Of a stretch of DNA of 64,000 nucleotides, positions 23,720-33,014 are shown one piece after another. The first letter of the stretch is position 1. Every line of letters begins with the position of its first letter. The translations under genes and the position numbers were made by a program. The notes below the pieces were generated by a model. That model was given only the letters and a program-made list of their open reading frames with translations. It did no database searches and was not told the origin of the DNA. Source of the DNA: an uncultured Candidatus Saccharibacteria bacterium (GTDB lineage: Bacteria > Patescibacteriota > Saccharimonadia > Saccharimonadales > Saccharimonadaceae); contig CALJPD010000012.1 of NCBI GenBank assembly GCA_937981355.1, forward strand, positions 1 to 64,000. Reading direction: 5' to 3'.

Positions 23720-25366
23720 ATGCTAAAAACTATCAAAACGAAAAAAAATACGATAAAATATACTCTTGTTGCGCTAGTGGCAGGCTTTGCGCTGCTGAAC
23801 GTGGGGTCAAGCTATATTTATGCGCAGTCTATCCAGAATCCAAGTAATAGTAAAGCAAGTAACAACGTATCCAATACCAATACTGATGGATTCCAGCAGT
23901 CAAACCACTACAATACGCCAAAAGGCTTCATGAATGACATCCAGACGATCTTCAAAGGAACGGATGACTACTACCACCTCTACTACCTGCTCAATAAAAA
24001 CTATAAATCGAGCAATGATGGTACCGAGTGGTACCATATTCGCACCAAGGATTGGGAGCACTTTGAAGATCTTGGTGTGGCGATTCCTAAGTTTGTCAAC
24101 GGCTGGTCGGCAGTTGCCTCGGGTTCGGTGTATCAGAATAGTAATGGATTTTTCCGTGACTTACCCAAAACGGCAATAATTGCCTACTTTACGAGCTATA
24201 CCGAGACTGGCCAACACCAATATGTCGCATATTCACTCGATGATGGTCGCACCTACCACCCGTATAATCACAGCCAGCCAGTCATGAAGGCAAAGTCCAA
24301 AGAGCAGAACTTCCGCGACCCACACGTCTGGTACAATGAATCTACCAAGAAGCTGATGATGTATCTGGCTGAGGGCGATAAGGTTGGTATCTACTCAAGT
24401 ACTGACGGAAAAAAGTGGGAATACCAGGGCGCAACCATGCTCAACGGTAGCACACTTGATGGCAAAGATCTTGGCCTTATTGAGTGCCCTAACCTCAAGA
24501 GTTTTTATGATCCACAAACAAAGACTACCAAGCACGCACTACTCTTTGGGGCTAATGGCTATCAATATGGTTCGACAACTGGCAGCTACTACATGATTGG
24601 CCACCTCGAAGCCAATGGTAACTTTGTCGCCGAGCAGCAACCAGAGCGACTTGACTACGGAACGGATTACTACGGCGCTAATTACTACCAAGAAAGCCCA
24701 ACACGCGTTAAGAGTATTGGCTGGATGGGTAACTGGGAGTACTCACAAGGACAGATTCTGAAGGATGACGGTCAAGAAGCGAAGCATATCGGCTCGATGA
24801 GCTCAACCCATTCCCTCTCGATGACCCAAAAGGATGGAAAGTATGTCGTGCGGTCGCGCTTGATCAATAACAATGCGCGCACCAGCGGTCTCCGCACAAA
24901 GCAATCGGCTCGAACGTCGAAAACGGCACCTGATGGCTACCACAAAGAATTGCTCAAAGTCAATCGCAAAGCTTCGCAAGAGATTAGTCTTCACTTTGCA
25001 AACAATACGGCCAATACGAAAGGCCACGTTCGGGTCTTTATCAATCAAAACGACAGCCGCGTGAGCGTTGACCTCAACACCGAGACTGGCACCTATGAGG
25101 TGAAACGGAATAGCTCGAAGATCACTGGTGAAGCGAAAAATAAGTACGAGAAGGCGTATGCAGTATATAATAATTGGCAAAATCGCCAGCGCTACTTCGT
25201 CTATCTCGTCGCCGACAAAGGGAGCCTTGAGATTGCTATGCCAGATGGGCAAATCTATTCGCTGATGAAACTATCAAGTGATCCAAACATGCAAGTTGTG
25301 GTGGAGTCAAGTACTGATAATAGCGTATCGGCGACGCTATGTGACTTCCAAAATGGAACACGATAA
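23720..25366 (+). CDS. Secreted GH32 fructan hydrolase
   Basis: ATG 23720 follows AAGGAG by 5 nt. The 548-residue protein has a Sec signal peptide (KYTLVALVAGFALLNVGSSY, then AQS). All three GH32 catalytic motifs are present: the nucleophile in GFMNDIQT, RDP in NFRDPHVW, and the acid/base Glu in LGLIECPNL. A C-terminal beta-sandwich follows. GH32 enzymes cut beta-fructosides such as sucrose, inulin or levan; which one cannot be told from sequence. There is no cell-wall anchor, so the enzyme is probably released. It is an independent unit with a terminator and stands out because few sugar enzymes occur in such genomes. Confidence 0.9.
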   Translation: MLKTIKTKKNTIKYTLVALVAGFALLNVGSSYIYAQSIQNPSNSKASNNVSNTNTDGFQQSNHYNTPKGFMNDIQTIFKGTDDYYHLYYLLNKNYKSSNDGTEWYHIRTKDWEHFEDLGVAIPKFVNGWSAVASGSVYQNSNGFFRDLPKTAIIAYFTSYTETGQHQYVAYSLDDGRTYHPYNHSQPVMKAKSKEQNFRDPHVWYNESTKKLMMYLAEGDKVGIYSSTDGKKWEYQGATMLNGSTLDGKDLGLIECPNLKSFYDPQTKTTKHALLFGANGYQYGSTTGSYYMIGHLEANGNFVAEQQPERLDYGTDYYGANYYQESPTRVKSIGWMGNWEYSQGQILKDDGQEAKHIGSMSSTHSLSMTQKDGKYVVRSRLINNNARTSGLRTKQSARTSKTAPDGYHKELLKVNRKASQEISLHFANNTANTKGHVRVFINQNDSRVSVDLNTETGTYEVKRNSSKITGEAKNKYEKAYAVYNNWQNRQRYFVYLVADKGSLEIAMPDGQIYSLMKLSSDPNMQVVVESSTDNSVSATLCDFQNGTR

Positions 25367-25401
25367 CTCAGCACAAGAAGAATTATTCTCTAATAGACAA
25401 T

Positions 25402-25430
25402 AAAGCTCTCTTGTTACAGAGAGCTTTTAT
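25402..25430 (+). terminator. Terminator after the GH32 gene
   Basis: AAAGCTCTC/GAGAGCTTT hairpin followed by a T-rich tail. Confidence 0.8.
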
Positions 25431-25492
25431 TATATCGGGAGAGACGTAGGAGTGCGCAGCACCAGCATGCCAAGCATGCAAAAATAGTTGGC

Positions 25493-26284
25493 TTATTGTT
25501 TGAGATGCTTAGCGATAAGCTTAGCATAGCGGGTACGAATCTCGTGACCGGTAATCGCCGTCTCGATCACGACATCGCGACGCTGGCGCTGGATTGCCTT
25601 GAAGTGTTTTGGTATCATCACTGCATCGAGTGTGCCGTAGAGAATCGTTATCGGTAGCGGCGGTAGATTACAGGCATCGTTGAGCGAGGTTTGGAGCAAA
25701 ATACTATTGCGTGCCGTCTTGGCATATGGCGAAAACCCTTCGCGACTGACATGAAAATTCTTTTGCGACCGTTTGTACTGATTGACTGCGCCGATGAGCT
25801 TTGGTGATGTGTTGATCGCCTTAAGAAATCCTTTGCCGATTGTCTTGAGTAGCGCCTCGCGTAGTGGGCGCTTAGCAATATCACTTGGTAGATAGATTGG
25901 TGGTGAGCACAGCACAAGCTTTTGGACGCGGCGAGGAAACAGCTTGGTGTATTCAATTGCGACTAGTGTACCAAGTGAGTGCCCACACAGGATTACCTGG
26001 CGCAGTGGTGCAGCATGACGAATCGTTTTGCGCAGGGCACGCGCATGATCGGTCAGGGTATAATCGGGCCAGGCAGGCTTGCGCGATTGGCCAAAGCCTA
26101 GCAAATCAACTGCCAAGACTGGTTGGTCGCCAAGTTGATTCAGTACATCTTGCCAAATATTATGATTTACCCCGATACCGTGTATAAGGACAATAACCGG
26201 CCGAGATATGTCATGCCAATCGCCACATACTTGGGTATGCAGCGGATACGCCAGGCCAAATAGTTCGTGGAGTTTGTCATACAT
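25493..26284 (-). CDS. Alpha/beta-fold hydrolase
   Basis: From ATG 26284 the protein has 263 residues, with TACAAT 11 nt upstream. The fold is shown by the oxyanion segment VIVLIHGIGVNHNIW, the nucleophile elbow GHSLG, the acid near YGTLDAVM and the catalytic His in TGHEIR. There is no signal peptide. Closest in layout to small esterases or lactonases; the substrate is unknown. It is converging with the GH32 gene and monocistronic. Confidence 0.88.
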   Translation of the reverse strand: MYDKLHELFGLAYPLHTQVCGDWHDISRPVIVLIHGIGVNHNIWQDVLNQLGDQPVLAVDLLGFGQSRKPAWPDYTLTDHARALRKTIRHAAPLRQVILCGHSLGTLVAIEYTKLFPRRVQKLVLCSPPIYLPSDIAKRPLREALLKTIGKGFLKAINTSPKLIGAVNQYKRSQKNFHVSREGFSPYAKTARNSILLQTSLNDACNLPPLPITILYGTLDAVMIPKHFKAIQRQRRDVVIETAITGHEIRTRYAKLIAKHLKQ

Positions 26285-26427
26285 ACTAGTGTTGTATTGT
26301 ATCATTTTTGGCAGGTTAGCCGCAAAAGAATGGTGACATAATGAGCCGCAACTGCGCTTGTAGTATCTCGATTACCACTGCCCTACTGCTTATGTATAGA
26401 TTTCTCTAACCCCTGCAATTATATGCA

Positions 26428-27027
26428 TTACTCTGTTGGTGTTAAGCGCGTAGGATATTCATCCCGCAAATAAGGCAATCCAAGCTGCTGCAGCGCAGTT
26501 CGCTCAGCGACGCGTTGCACAGCAACACTTGGATGGTCATGCGTACCTAATTGAGAGACGAGTGCGGTTTGTACACCTGCGTGATGGCCAGCTACTGGGT
26601 CTTTAAAGAGTTGGTCGCCCACCATCAAGAACTGGTTTGGATGAAAGTCCTCTGGGAGCTGAGCCAGGACATGTAAGATCATATCAGGTTTGGGTTTACT
26701 GTGGTTGTCTGGGGTATCTTGTGGGTCACGAGGGTCGACGCAAGCCTTAGGTGTGATGATATGATCGGCCGGCATATAGCCATCGAATATCTGGGTCAGT
26801 TCCGCTGCTCGCTCATTGTATGCATTGCTGATGATAAATAGCTCTAAACCAGCGTGGCCTAGTTTGGTTAGTGCATGTTGCTCGGCTTCAGCCATAGACT
26901 CAAGATAGTCGGTGAGTGTGCCATCAACATCAAAGCCGATCGCACGGATACCATAGCGCTGACAATCCTCCGGGCTTAAAGAAGTGACGCCGTCAATAAT
27001 ATAGTTGGGTTTTGTAGTAGTCTCCAT
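26428..27027 (-). CDS. HAD-superfamily phosphatase (YqeG-like)
   Basis: The 199-residue protein shows HAD motif I (FDVDGTLTDY), motif II (IISNAYNE), motif III Lys in SKPKPDMI and motif IV (VGDQLFKDPVAG). The order fits the YqeG/HAD-IIIA group. The enzyme should hydrolyse a phosphoester; substrate unknown. TATAAT lies 7 nt before ATG, so the mRNA is probably leaderless. Confidence 0.88.
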   Translation of the reverse strand: METTTKPNYIIDGVTSLSPEDCQRYGIRAIGFDVDGTLTDYLESMAEAEQHALTKLGHAGLELFIISNAYNERAAELTQIFDGYMPADHIITPKACVDPRDPQDTPDNHSKPKPDMILHVLAQLPEDFHPNQFLMVGDQLFKDPVAGHHAGVQTALVSQLGTHDHPSVAVQRVAERTALQQLGLPYLRDEYPTRLTPTE

Positions 27028-27077
27028 AGTATTAATTATACAATATGGGGGGTGATAGCAATATTTCTATCATAGCA

Positions 27078-27102
27078 AAATACCCTGCCACGTTGACAGG
27101 GT
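27078..27102 (-). terminator. Terminator after rpsI
   Basis: ATACCCTG/CAGGGTAT hairpin followed by TTTT on the minus strand; it closes the long infA-to-rpsI transcription unit. Confidence 0.75.
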
Positions 27103-27125
27103 ATGTTATGAAGCAGGCAAAATGC

Positions 27126-27524
27126 TTAACGCTTCGAGTATTGCTCGCGTTTGCGGGCACTGCGCAAGCCATATTTTTTGCGCTCTTTTTCGCGTGGGTC
27201 GCGGCGCAAGAATTCGGCCTTCTTGAGTGTGCCGCGCAGGTCTGGTGCGCCAACGGTAATCGCTTTAGCGATCGCCATCTTGATAGCATCAACCTGACCG
27301 CTGAGGCCACCACCCTTCACTAGGACGGTAACATCAAACTCTTTTTGCTTACCAACCAAGGCCAGTGGGTCAGTCACTTCAGCTAGCAATGTCTTGTTAC
27401 CTGACAGGTAGTCAAGCGCTGACTTGCCATTGATCGTTACATTTCCCTTACCTTTGACCAGTCGAGCGCGGGCAGTAGCGCTTTTGCGCCGGCCAAGACC
27501 ATAGTCGTATGTTGCTTGTGCCAT
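27126..27524 (-). CDS. rpsI: Ribosomal protein uS9
   Basis: The 132-residue protein has the S9 signatures GRRKSATARARLVKGKG and GGGLSGQVDAIKMAIAKAI and ends in the required SKR tail (ARKREQYSKR), which contacts the P-site tRNA. It starts at the base after the rplM stop, the usual L13-S9 pair. Confidence 0.98.
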   Translation of the reverse strand: MAQATYDYGLGRRKSATARARLVKGKGNVTINGKSALDYLSGNKTLLAEVTDPLALVGKQKEFDVTVLVKGGGLSGQVDAIKMAIAKAITVGAPDLRGTLKKAEFLRRDPREKERKKYGLRSARKREQYSKR

Positions 27525-27962
27525 TTATTGTACCTCTACTTTCTCTGGTTGCTGTGCGGTGTGGGCATGCTCTTCGCCAGCAAAGACGCGGAGACGAGCT
27601 AGGCGATCTGCTGCAAGCTTGTTTTTGGGTAGCATACCCTTCACAGCAGCAGTAATGATGCGCTCTGGTGCGTTTTCGCGCACTTCCTTGAGCTGAGTGT
27701 CTTTGATACCACCAGGGAAACCACTGTGATGGTAGTAGATCTTGTCCGTCTCTTTCTTGCCAGTCACAACAGCCTTAGCCGCGTTGATGACAACAACGTA
27801 ATCGCCTCCATCGACATGCGGCGTGTAAGTTGGCTTGTATTTGCCGACCAAGTACTGCGCAATGGTTGTCGCAGTGCGGCCAAGTGGTGCTTGGCTCGCG
27901 TCGATCAAAATCCAGCGCCGGCTAACATCGGCTGGCTTCTGCGAAAATGTTTTGTGAGCCAT
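27525..27962 (-). CDS. rplM: Ribosomal protein uL13
   Basis: The 145-residue protein carries RWILIDASQAPLGRTATTIA, VINAAKAVVTGKK and VKGMLPKNKLAADRLARLRV, all L13 signatures. It is an early 50S assembly protein and lies between rplQ and rpsI without gaps. Confidence 0.98.
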   Translation of the reverse strand: MAHKTFSQKPADVSRRWILIDASQAPLGRTATTIAQYLVGKYKPTYTPHVDGGDYVVVINAAKAVVTGKKETDKIYYHHSGFPGGIKDTQLKEVRENAPERIITAAVKGMLPKNKLAADRLARLRVFAGEEHAHTAQQPEKVEVQ

Positions 27963-27964
27963 AA

Positions 27965-28369
27965 CTACTTCGCCTCCTTTGTGGTTGCCTCGGGCTTAGG
28001 CATTGGCTTGAGTTCGTCGACAAACTCAATCACTGCCATCTGCGCACCATCACCACGGCGCAGGCGTGTCCGATACACACGCACGTGACCACTTGATCGA
28101 TGGCTGAGTTGCGGGGCAATCTGGTCAACCAATTTGATTGCCGCAGCTTGTGTACTGAGCCCAGCAATGACAGCGCGGCGATGCGCGAGGTCACCCTTCT
28201 TAGCTTTGGTAATAAGCTTTTCGATGTAGCGCACCAACTCCTTGGCCTTTGGCAGCGTTGTTTCGATTCGCTCCTCAACAACCAAGCTGGTTGCTAGGCC
28301 TTTGAGCAGGGCTCGACGTTGATCGCGTTCGCGGCCGAGCTTGCGCCCTTTGTATCCGTGTCGATGCAT
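27965..28369 (-). CDS. rplQ: Ribosomal protein bL17
   Basis: The 134-residue protein has MHRHGYKGRKLGRERDQRRA and LVVEERIETTLPKAKELVRY. The C-terminal 20 residues are a charged extension. It follows rpoA directly, as in most bacteria. Confidence 0.97.
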   Translation of the reverse strand: MHRHGYKGRKLGRERDQRRALLKGLATSLVVEERIETTLPKAKELVRYIEKLITKAKKGDLAHRRAVIAGLSTQAAAIKLVDQIAPQLSHRSSGHVRVYRTRLRRGDGAQMAVIEFVDELKPMPKPEATTKEAK

Positions 28370-29293
28370 TTAGAGCTCCAATTCTGCTAGTTTATCTTTT
28401 ACTTCGTCGAGGGCTTTGCTGCCAAAGCCTTTAAGCTCGCGCAGGTCCTGCTCTGTCAAAGTGACGAGGTCGTGGACAGTGCGAATCTCATTGTTGATGA
28501 GCGCGTTTGCGGTGCGGGCACTGAGGCCGAGATCTTCGATCGAGGTATTCAACTCGTTATCTTCCTCGGCAGTTTGAGTGCCAAGTGCTGGTGCCGATAC
28601 AACAGTTGTACTACCAGCAAGAGCGGTATACTGATTGACCAAAATCGCCGCAGCTTGCTCGAAGGCATCGCGTGGCGTCAAGCTACCGTCAGTCTCGACG
28701 GTCATCTCAAGCCGCTCTAGGTTGGTTTCTTGACCAACACGAGTTGGATCGACCTTGAAGCGCACACGCGTCACAGGGCTAAACTGCGCGTCCATGGCGA
28801 TCATGTCGCTGTGCAACCGGTTGGCACTCGACTCTTCAATCGGGTAGTAACCCCGACCAGCCTCAGCCACCAAATCAATAACAACATTAGCCTGTGGGTC
28901 GTCAATTGTGCAGATGACGTGCTCAGGGTTGACAACCTCAACCTCAGCATTAGCTGCAATATCCCCAGCGGTTACTGCACCAGCGCCTTGCTTCTCAAGC
29001 CGCAGCTCGACTGGCTCATCACTGTGCACAACCAAGTCGACACCTTTGAGGTTAAGCATGATGTCAGTGACATCTTCTTTGACGCCGGGCACGGTGGTGA
29101 ACTCATGTGTCGCACCCTGCATTCGGAAGGCCGTAAAGGCTCCGCCGCGGATACTGCTCAGCAATACCCGACGCAAGCTGTTGCCCAGCGTGTTGCCGTA
29201 GCTGGCGTGCAGTGGCTCAATGACAAACGTGCTGCTGTGCGGCCCATTGTCGTCGATGCGTGCCAACGCTGGATCGTGAATTAATTTAGACAT
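28370..29293 (-). CDS. rpoA: RNA polymerase alpha subunit
   Basis: The start is ATG 29293, 10 nt after AAGGAG; an upstream TTG would add two residues. The 307-residue protein has the NTD dimer signature (YGNTLGNSLRRVLLSS) and a complete CTD (IEDLGLSARTANALINNEI; LKGFGSKALDEVKDKL), so promoter UP elements and activators can be contacted. It is encoded between rpsD and rplQ. Confidence 0.98.
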   Translation of the reverse strand: MSKLIHDPALARIDDNGPHSSTFVIEPLHASYGNTLGNSLRRVLLSSIRGGAFTAFRMQGATHEFTTVPGVKEDVTDIMLNLKGVDLVVHSDEPVELRLEKQGAGAVTAGDIAANAEVEVVNPEHVICTIDDPQANVVIDLVAEAGRGYYPIEESSANRLHSDMIAMDAQFSPVTRVRFKVDPTRVGQETNLERLEMTVETDGSLTPRDAFEQAAAILVNQYTALAGSTTVVSAPALGTQTAEEDNELNTSIEDLGLSARTANALINNEIRTVHDLVTLTEQDLRELKGFGSKALDEVKDKLAELEL

Positions 29294-29316
29294 GTACAAA
29301 ATTCTCCTTACCCTTG

Positions 29317-29934
29317 TTAGCGTGAGTAGTACTCAACAATCAGTTGCTCGTTGATACCAGCCTCAGCTTCTTCGCGCTTTGGCTCGCCCGATACTTCGAT
29401 CTTGAGTTTTTTGATATCGCTCTTGAGCCAACTCAGAGGTGGTTGGGAGGTGTTGCCGTAGATGTCGTCAATTGCAGTAAAGTAGCCAGACTTTGCACTC
29501 TTTGGTCGAACGGTAATAACATCCCTTGCCTTGAGGCGGATTGATGGAATATCGACGCGGCGACCATTAAGTTCAAAGTGACCGTGACTCACCAGCTGGC
29601 GCGCCTGGCGACGGCTCGTTGCAAAGCCAGCACGGTACACAGCGTTGTCGAGCCGGAGCTCGAGGAAGCGGAGCAGGTTCTCACCGCTTAGGCCTGGTTT
29701 GCGAGTTGCTTCGTTCATAAGCTTAGCAAACTGCTTCTCCAGCAGACCATACATGCGGCGCACCTTCTGCTTTTCACGTAGCTGGGTTGCGTACATGCTT
29801 GGCTTGCTCTGACGGCCATGAGCGTGCTCGCCCGGAATACCGCTTTTGCGTGTCAAAATCTTGTGTGCCTTAGGGTGAAGTGCCACGCCTTCGCGGCGGC
29901 TTTGCTTCACGATTGGGCTTCTATCTCGTGCCAT
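29317..29934 (-). CDS. rpsD: Ribosomal protein uS4, cysteine-free form
   Basis: The 205-residue protein has the S4 domain (LENLLRFLELRLDNAVYRAG-type, here ENLLRFLELRLDNAVYRAGF) and SHGHFELNGRRVDIPS. The N-terminal zinc-binding Cys residues found in many S4 proteins are missing (ALHPKAHKILTRKSGIPG). It nucleates 30S assembly and in many bacteria represses its own operon. Confidence 0.97.
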   Translation of the reverse strand: MARDRSPIVKQSRREGVALHPKAHKILTRKSGIPGEHAHGRQSKPSMYATQLREKQKVRRMYGLLEKQFAKLMNEATRKPGLSGENLLRFLELRLDNAVYRAGFATSRRQARQLVSHGHFELNGRRVDIPSIRLKARDVITVRPKSAKSGYFTAIDDIYGNTSQPPLSWLKSDIKKLKIEVSGEPKREEAEAGINEQLIVEYYSR

Positions 29935-30324
29935 TTACGCCCTCCTTGCCTTTCGTGGGCGAACGCCACCGTGTGGCACACCCGTTACATCTTTGATGCT
30001 ATTGACGGCAATGTCGAAGCCGGCCATTGCGCGGATTGCCGCATCACGGCCGAGTCCAACACCCTTGACAAATACGTCAACAGTGCGGATACCGTAGCTA
30101 CTCTTGGCAGCTTCTGCGGCTTTTTCTGCAGCAATCTGTGCTGCATAGGCTGTGCCCTTCTTACTTCCACGAAAACCACATGCACCAGCGCTGGCAGCGG
30201 TCAAGACGTTACCCTTGCTATCTGCAAATGTGACAATAGTGTTGTTAAAGGTTGCCTGTACATGCAGCTGACCAGATGGGACTGATCGGCGCTGCTTTTT
30301 CTTGGTGGATTTTGCTTGTGCCAT
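29935..30324 (-). CDS. rpsK: Ribosomal protein uS11
   Basis: The 129-residue protein shows GQLHVQATFNNTIVTFAD, SAGACGFRGSKKGTAYAAQI and DVTGVPHGGVRPRKARR. It forms part of the platform of the 30S subunit near the E site. Its stop overlaps the rpsD start region without a gap. Confidence 0.98.
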   Translation of the reverse strand: MAQAKSTKKKQRRSVPSGQLHVQATFNNTIVTFADSKGNVLTAASAGACGFRGSKKGTAYAAQIAAEKAAEAAKSSYGIRTVDVFVKGVGLGRDAAIRAMAGFDIAVNSIKDVTGVPHGGVRPRKARRA

Positions 30325-30339
30325 ATCTCGTCCTTTCTC

Positions 30340-30726
30340 CTACGTCTTACTTGCTGCCTTTGGCTGTGCTCCGCCGACGGCGATCGCCTTACCCTTGCGA
30401 GTTCGTGCGTTCGTTCGAGTGCGCTGACCGCGTGTTGGCAAGCCATTTTTGTGCCTGAGACCGCGGTATGCACCAATGTCTTTGAGGCGTTTGATATTGT
30501 TGGTCACCAGGCGTTGCAGATCGCCTTCAGTGACATAATCTTTGTCGATAATGTCGCGAAGTTTCTGCTCCTCAGCCTCGGTGAGATCTTTCACCCGAGT
30601 GGTCGGCTCAATCTTTGCCGCCGCAAGGATGTCTCGAGCAAGCGTGCGCCCAATACCATGGATGTAGGTAAGAGCAATGTGCACTTGCTTGTCTGATGGG
30701 ATAACTACCCCAGCAATTCGAGCCAT
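30340..30726 (-). CDS. rpsM: Ribosomal protein uS13
   Basis: The 128-residue protein has ARIAGVVIPSDKQVHIALTY and RGLRHKNGLPTRGQRTRTNA, followed by a basic tail. It bridges the subunits at the head of the 30S. It begins 2 nt after the rpmJ stop. Confidence 0.98.
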   Translation of the reverse strand: MARIAGVVIPSDKQVHIALTYIHGIGRTLARDILAAAKIEPTTRVKDLTEAEEQKLRDIIDKDYVTEGDLQRLVTNNIKRLKDIGAYRGLRHKNGLPTRGQRTRTNARTRKGKAIAVGGAQPKAASKT

Positions 30727-30728
30727 GC

Positions 30729-30845
30729 TTAACCCTGCCTTTGCTTATTCTTAGGTTTTTTCTTGTTGATGACACGGAGTCGGCCTTTGCGCCGGACCAG
30801 CTGATCATCGGGGCTGATCTTTTTGACACTCGCACGAACTTTCAT
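30729..30845 (-). CDS. rpmJ: Ribosomal protein bL36, cysteine-free form
   Basis: The 38-residue frame begins MKVRASVKKISPDDQLVRRK and ends KNKQRQG, which is L36. The usual CxxC and C/H zinc ligands are replaced (ISPDDQ in the first site, VINKKKPKNK in the second), so it is the zinc-independent version. It is in the conserved place between infA and rpsM. Confidence 0.95.
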   Translation of the reverse strand: MKVRASVKKISPDDQLVRRKGRLRVINKKKPKNKQRQG

Positions 30846-30922
30846 GAGCGTACAAATCTCCCTACAGGAAAAACCTGCCGTTACTGAGAACAGCGGTGAT
30901 ATCAGGCCGCCGCTCTACGTTA

Positions 30923-31147
30923 TTAAACGCGTGCGCGGAAGACGATTCTGCCCTTCGTGAGATCGTATGGGGTTAACTCAACTTCCACGGTATCGCCTGG
31001 GACCAAACGGATGTGATGCTTGCGCATCTTGCCGCTGATGTGAGCGATAATGCTTAGGCCGTTCTCTAATTCTACCTTAAATTGCGTATTAGGCAGTGCT
31101 TCCACTACCTTGCCGCGCAATTTGATAACTTCTTTCGAACTTGCCAT
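30923..31147 (-). CDS. infA: Translation initiation factor IF-1
   Basis: The 74-residue OB-fold protein (KLRGKVVEALPNTQFKVELE; GKMRKHHIRLVPGDTVEVEL) blocks the A site during initiation. It is the first gene of the alpha-operon block here because secY lies in a separate unit and the usual adk and map genes are missing between them. Confidence 0.98.
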   Translation of the reverse strand: MASSKEVIKLRGKVVEALPNTQFKVELENGLSIIAHISGKMRKHHIRLVPGDTVEVELTPYDLTKGRIVFRARV

Positions 31148-31163
31148 AGATATACAGCTTCGT

Positions 31164-31192
31164 ATTATACGCTATTTCTCTGTAGGAGTAAA
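31164..31192 (-). promoter_or_regulatory. Promoter of the infA-rpsI unit
   Basis: TTTACT (31187-31192) and TATAAT (31164-31169) on the minus strand, 17 nt apart. The ATG of infA is 16 nt downstream of the -10, so the leader is about 10 nt and lacks a clear Shine-Dalgarno site. The same TTTACT-17-TATAAT pattern precedes tuf. Confidence 0.8.
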
Positions 31193-31480
31193 GAGAAGTA
31201 GTCAGCTTTTTGCATCATTTATTGTGAGATTATGGACAGCACTATTCATATATCAGAATGGAGCCGTAAGAGAGGTAGCTTTTGCGATAAGCGACTTCTA
31301 AACGTAGCATCCCTCTAGGCTTTTAATGACGTATAGGCTTAAAAGCTCCTCACTATCGTTCCATAGCCTCTATTCCATTCCATCCTCTTGTATTTGAATA
31401 TACGCAATGATGAGGCGCTATGCTACTCATAACGCGCGCTCTAGAAGCTCATGAACGAATTATTATAGAATACCATATCA

Positions 31481-31516
31481 AAAAATACCGCCACAGACAG
31501 AGGCGGCGGTATTTTT
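31481..31516 (-). terminator. Terminator after secY
   Basis: AAATACCGCC/GGCGGTATTT hairpin with Ts on both sides; on the minus strand it separates secY from infA. Confidence 0.85.
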
Positions 31517-31538
31517 GTGAGATATACTAGTGATAGCC

Positions 31539-33014
31539 TTATGCCTTTGCGGCAGTACGCCGCCGACCGAGTAAGCCACGCTTCTTTGGCTTAGTATCAA
31601 GGTCATCGACCGAGAAGTCGTCATATGTTACCATCAGCGCTCGTGAGTTAATCTGACGGAGTGTCTCAAGGCCAACCGTCACGACAATGAGCAAGCTCGT
31701 ACCGCCGATTGCCATGTTGTTGGCATTAATGCCAAGCTGCGCAAAGACGTAGTCGATCGCAAACGGAATGATGGCGATGAGCCCCAGGGCAAGCGACCCA
31801 AACAGGTTAAGCCGATTGACGGTGCGTGACAGATATTTTTCGGTGGTTGGGCCAGGGCGAATCCCTTCAATGAAGCCACCTTGGTTTTCAAGACTCTCCG
31901 TAATCTCGCTCGCATTAAAGACGATACCGGTGTAGAAGTAGGTAAAGGCAATGACGAGTAAGAAGTAGATCGATGGGTAAATAAGCACTGTCAGACCACC
32001 GGTGGCATATGTTTGAGCGGTGGGTGCCTGGAACCACTGGATAAGGTTATTTGCTAATTGCTGATTTGCACCAGGTGTCGCATGTAATAGCTGCCCCACA
32101 AAAGCTGGCAAGCTGAGGAATGCCACTGCAAAAATAACTGGTACCACACCCGCAGCAATGAGCTTGATAGGCAAGATACTCTTAATGCCACCATACGAGC
32201 TGTTACCGCCAACCCGCTTGGCATAATTGATCGTGACAATGCGCTGTGCTTCGTTAATCTTAACGAGGAGATAAAGTAGGATGAGGCCGATTGTCCCAAG
32301 GACAACTACTGTCCAGAAGGTTGTCGGGTTAACGGGTAGTGAGAACCAGCCAAAGACGCTGAGCGAACCATTCTGAGTATTAAAGAGCGATGAGTAGATT
32401 GACCCAAAGGTGGTTGGCAGCTGACTAATTACACTAGCGAAGATGAGTAAGCTAATACCATTACCAACGCCCTGCTCTGTCATTAGCTCACCGAGCCACA
32501 TCAAGAGTAGCGAGCCAGCAGTGAGCGCCGTTACTGCGACAATCCACTCGTGAAGCGAGCCTGCCACCGTACCAGTCGTACTCCCAGCCAGGACCGATTG
32601 ACGCAAAAAGTAGATGATACCGATCGATTGAGCAATCGCCAGCGGCACACTAGCGATACGCGTCCACTGATTGATCTTGCGCCGGCCTGATTCACCATCT
32701 TTGTGCATCTCCTCAAGGCTTGGGATGGCTTTAGTAAGGAGCTGGGTAATAATGCTGGCGTTGATGAATGGCCCAAGGCCGATCAAAACGATAGACAGCT
32801 GGGCCAATGCTCCACCAGTCAGGATGTTTAAGAAGCCACCAAAGTCACTCGCCGATACGACATTCTGGATAATATCCTTGAGTCGGCTTGGTTCGGCCAA
32901 CGGCACTGGCACGTGCGCCAAGAAACGATAGGCGACGATAAGCCCGAGCACGATACCAAGGCGTTTTTGCATGTCTTTATTTTTGAGCGATCGAAGAATA
33001 ATCTTCCAGTTCAT
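31539..33014 (-). CDS. secY: Preprotein translocase subunit SecY
   Basis: The 491-residue protein has ten membrane helices. Recognisable parts are the first helix region (RLGIVLGLIVAYRFLAHVPV), the plug and gate segments (IVLIGLGPFINASIITQLLT), the QGVGNGISLLIF signature and the cytoplasmic loop with YAKRVGG. The C-terminus is extended by a basic tail (KPKKRGLLGRRRTAAKA). It forms the protein-conducting channel with SecE. It is slightly longer than the common 430-440 residues because of this tail and longer loops. Confidence 0.97.
   Translation of the reverse strand: MNWKIILRSLKNKDMQKRLGIVLGLIVAYRFLAHVPVPLAEPSRLKDIIQNVVSASDFGGFLNILTGGALAQLSIVLIGLGPFINASIITQLLTKAIPSLEEMHKDGESGRRKINQWTRIASVPLAIAQSIGIIYFLRQSVLAGSTTGTVAGSLHEWIVAVTALTAGSLLLMWLGELMTEQGVGNGISLLIFASVISQLPTTFGSIYSSLFNTQNGSLSVFGWFSLPVNPTTFWTVVVLGTIGLILLYLLVKINEAQRIVTINYAKRVGGNSSYGGIKSILPIKLIAAGVVPVIFAVAFLSLPAFVGQLLHATPGANQQLANNLIQWFQAPTAQTYATGGLTVLIYPSIYFLLVIAFTYFYTGIVFNASEITESLENQGGFIEGIRPGPTTEKYLSRTVNRLNLFGSLALGLIAIIPFAIDYVFAQLGINANNMAIGGTSLLIVVTVGLETLRQINSRALMVTYDDFSVDDLDTKPKKRGLLGRRRTAAKA

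Larger units (their letters stand above)
31148..31538. other. Spacer between secY and infA
   Basis: This 391-nt gap replaces the adk-map genes that normally stand here. It holds the infA promoter on the right side of infA, the secY terminator at its far end, and about 270 nt in between with no recognised gene. Confidence 0.6.
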
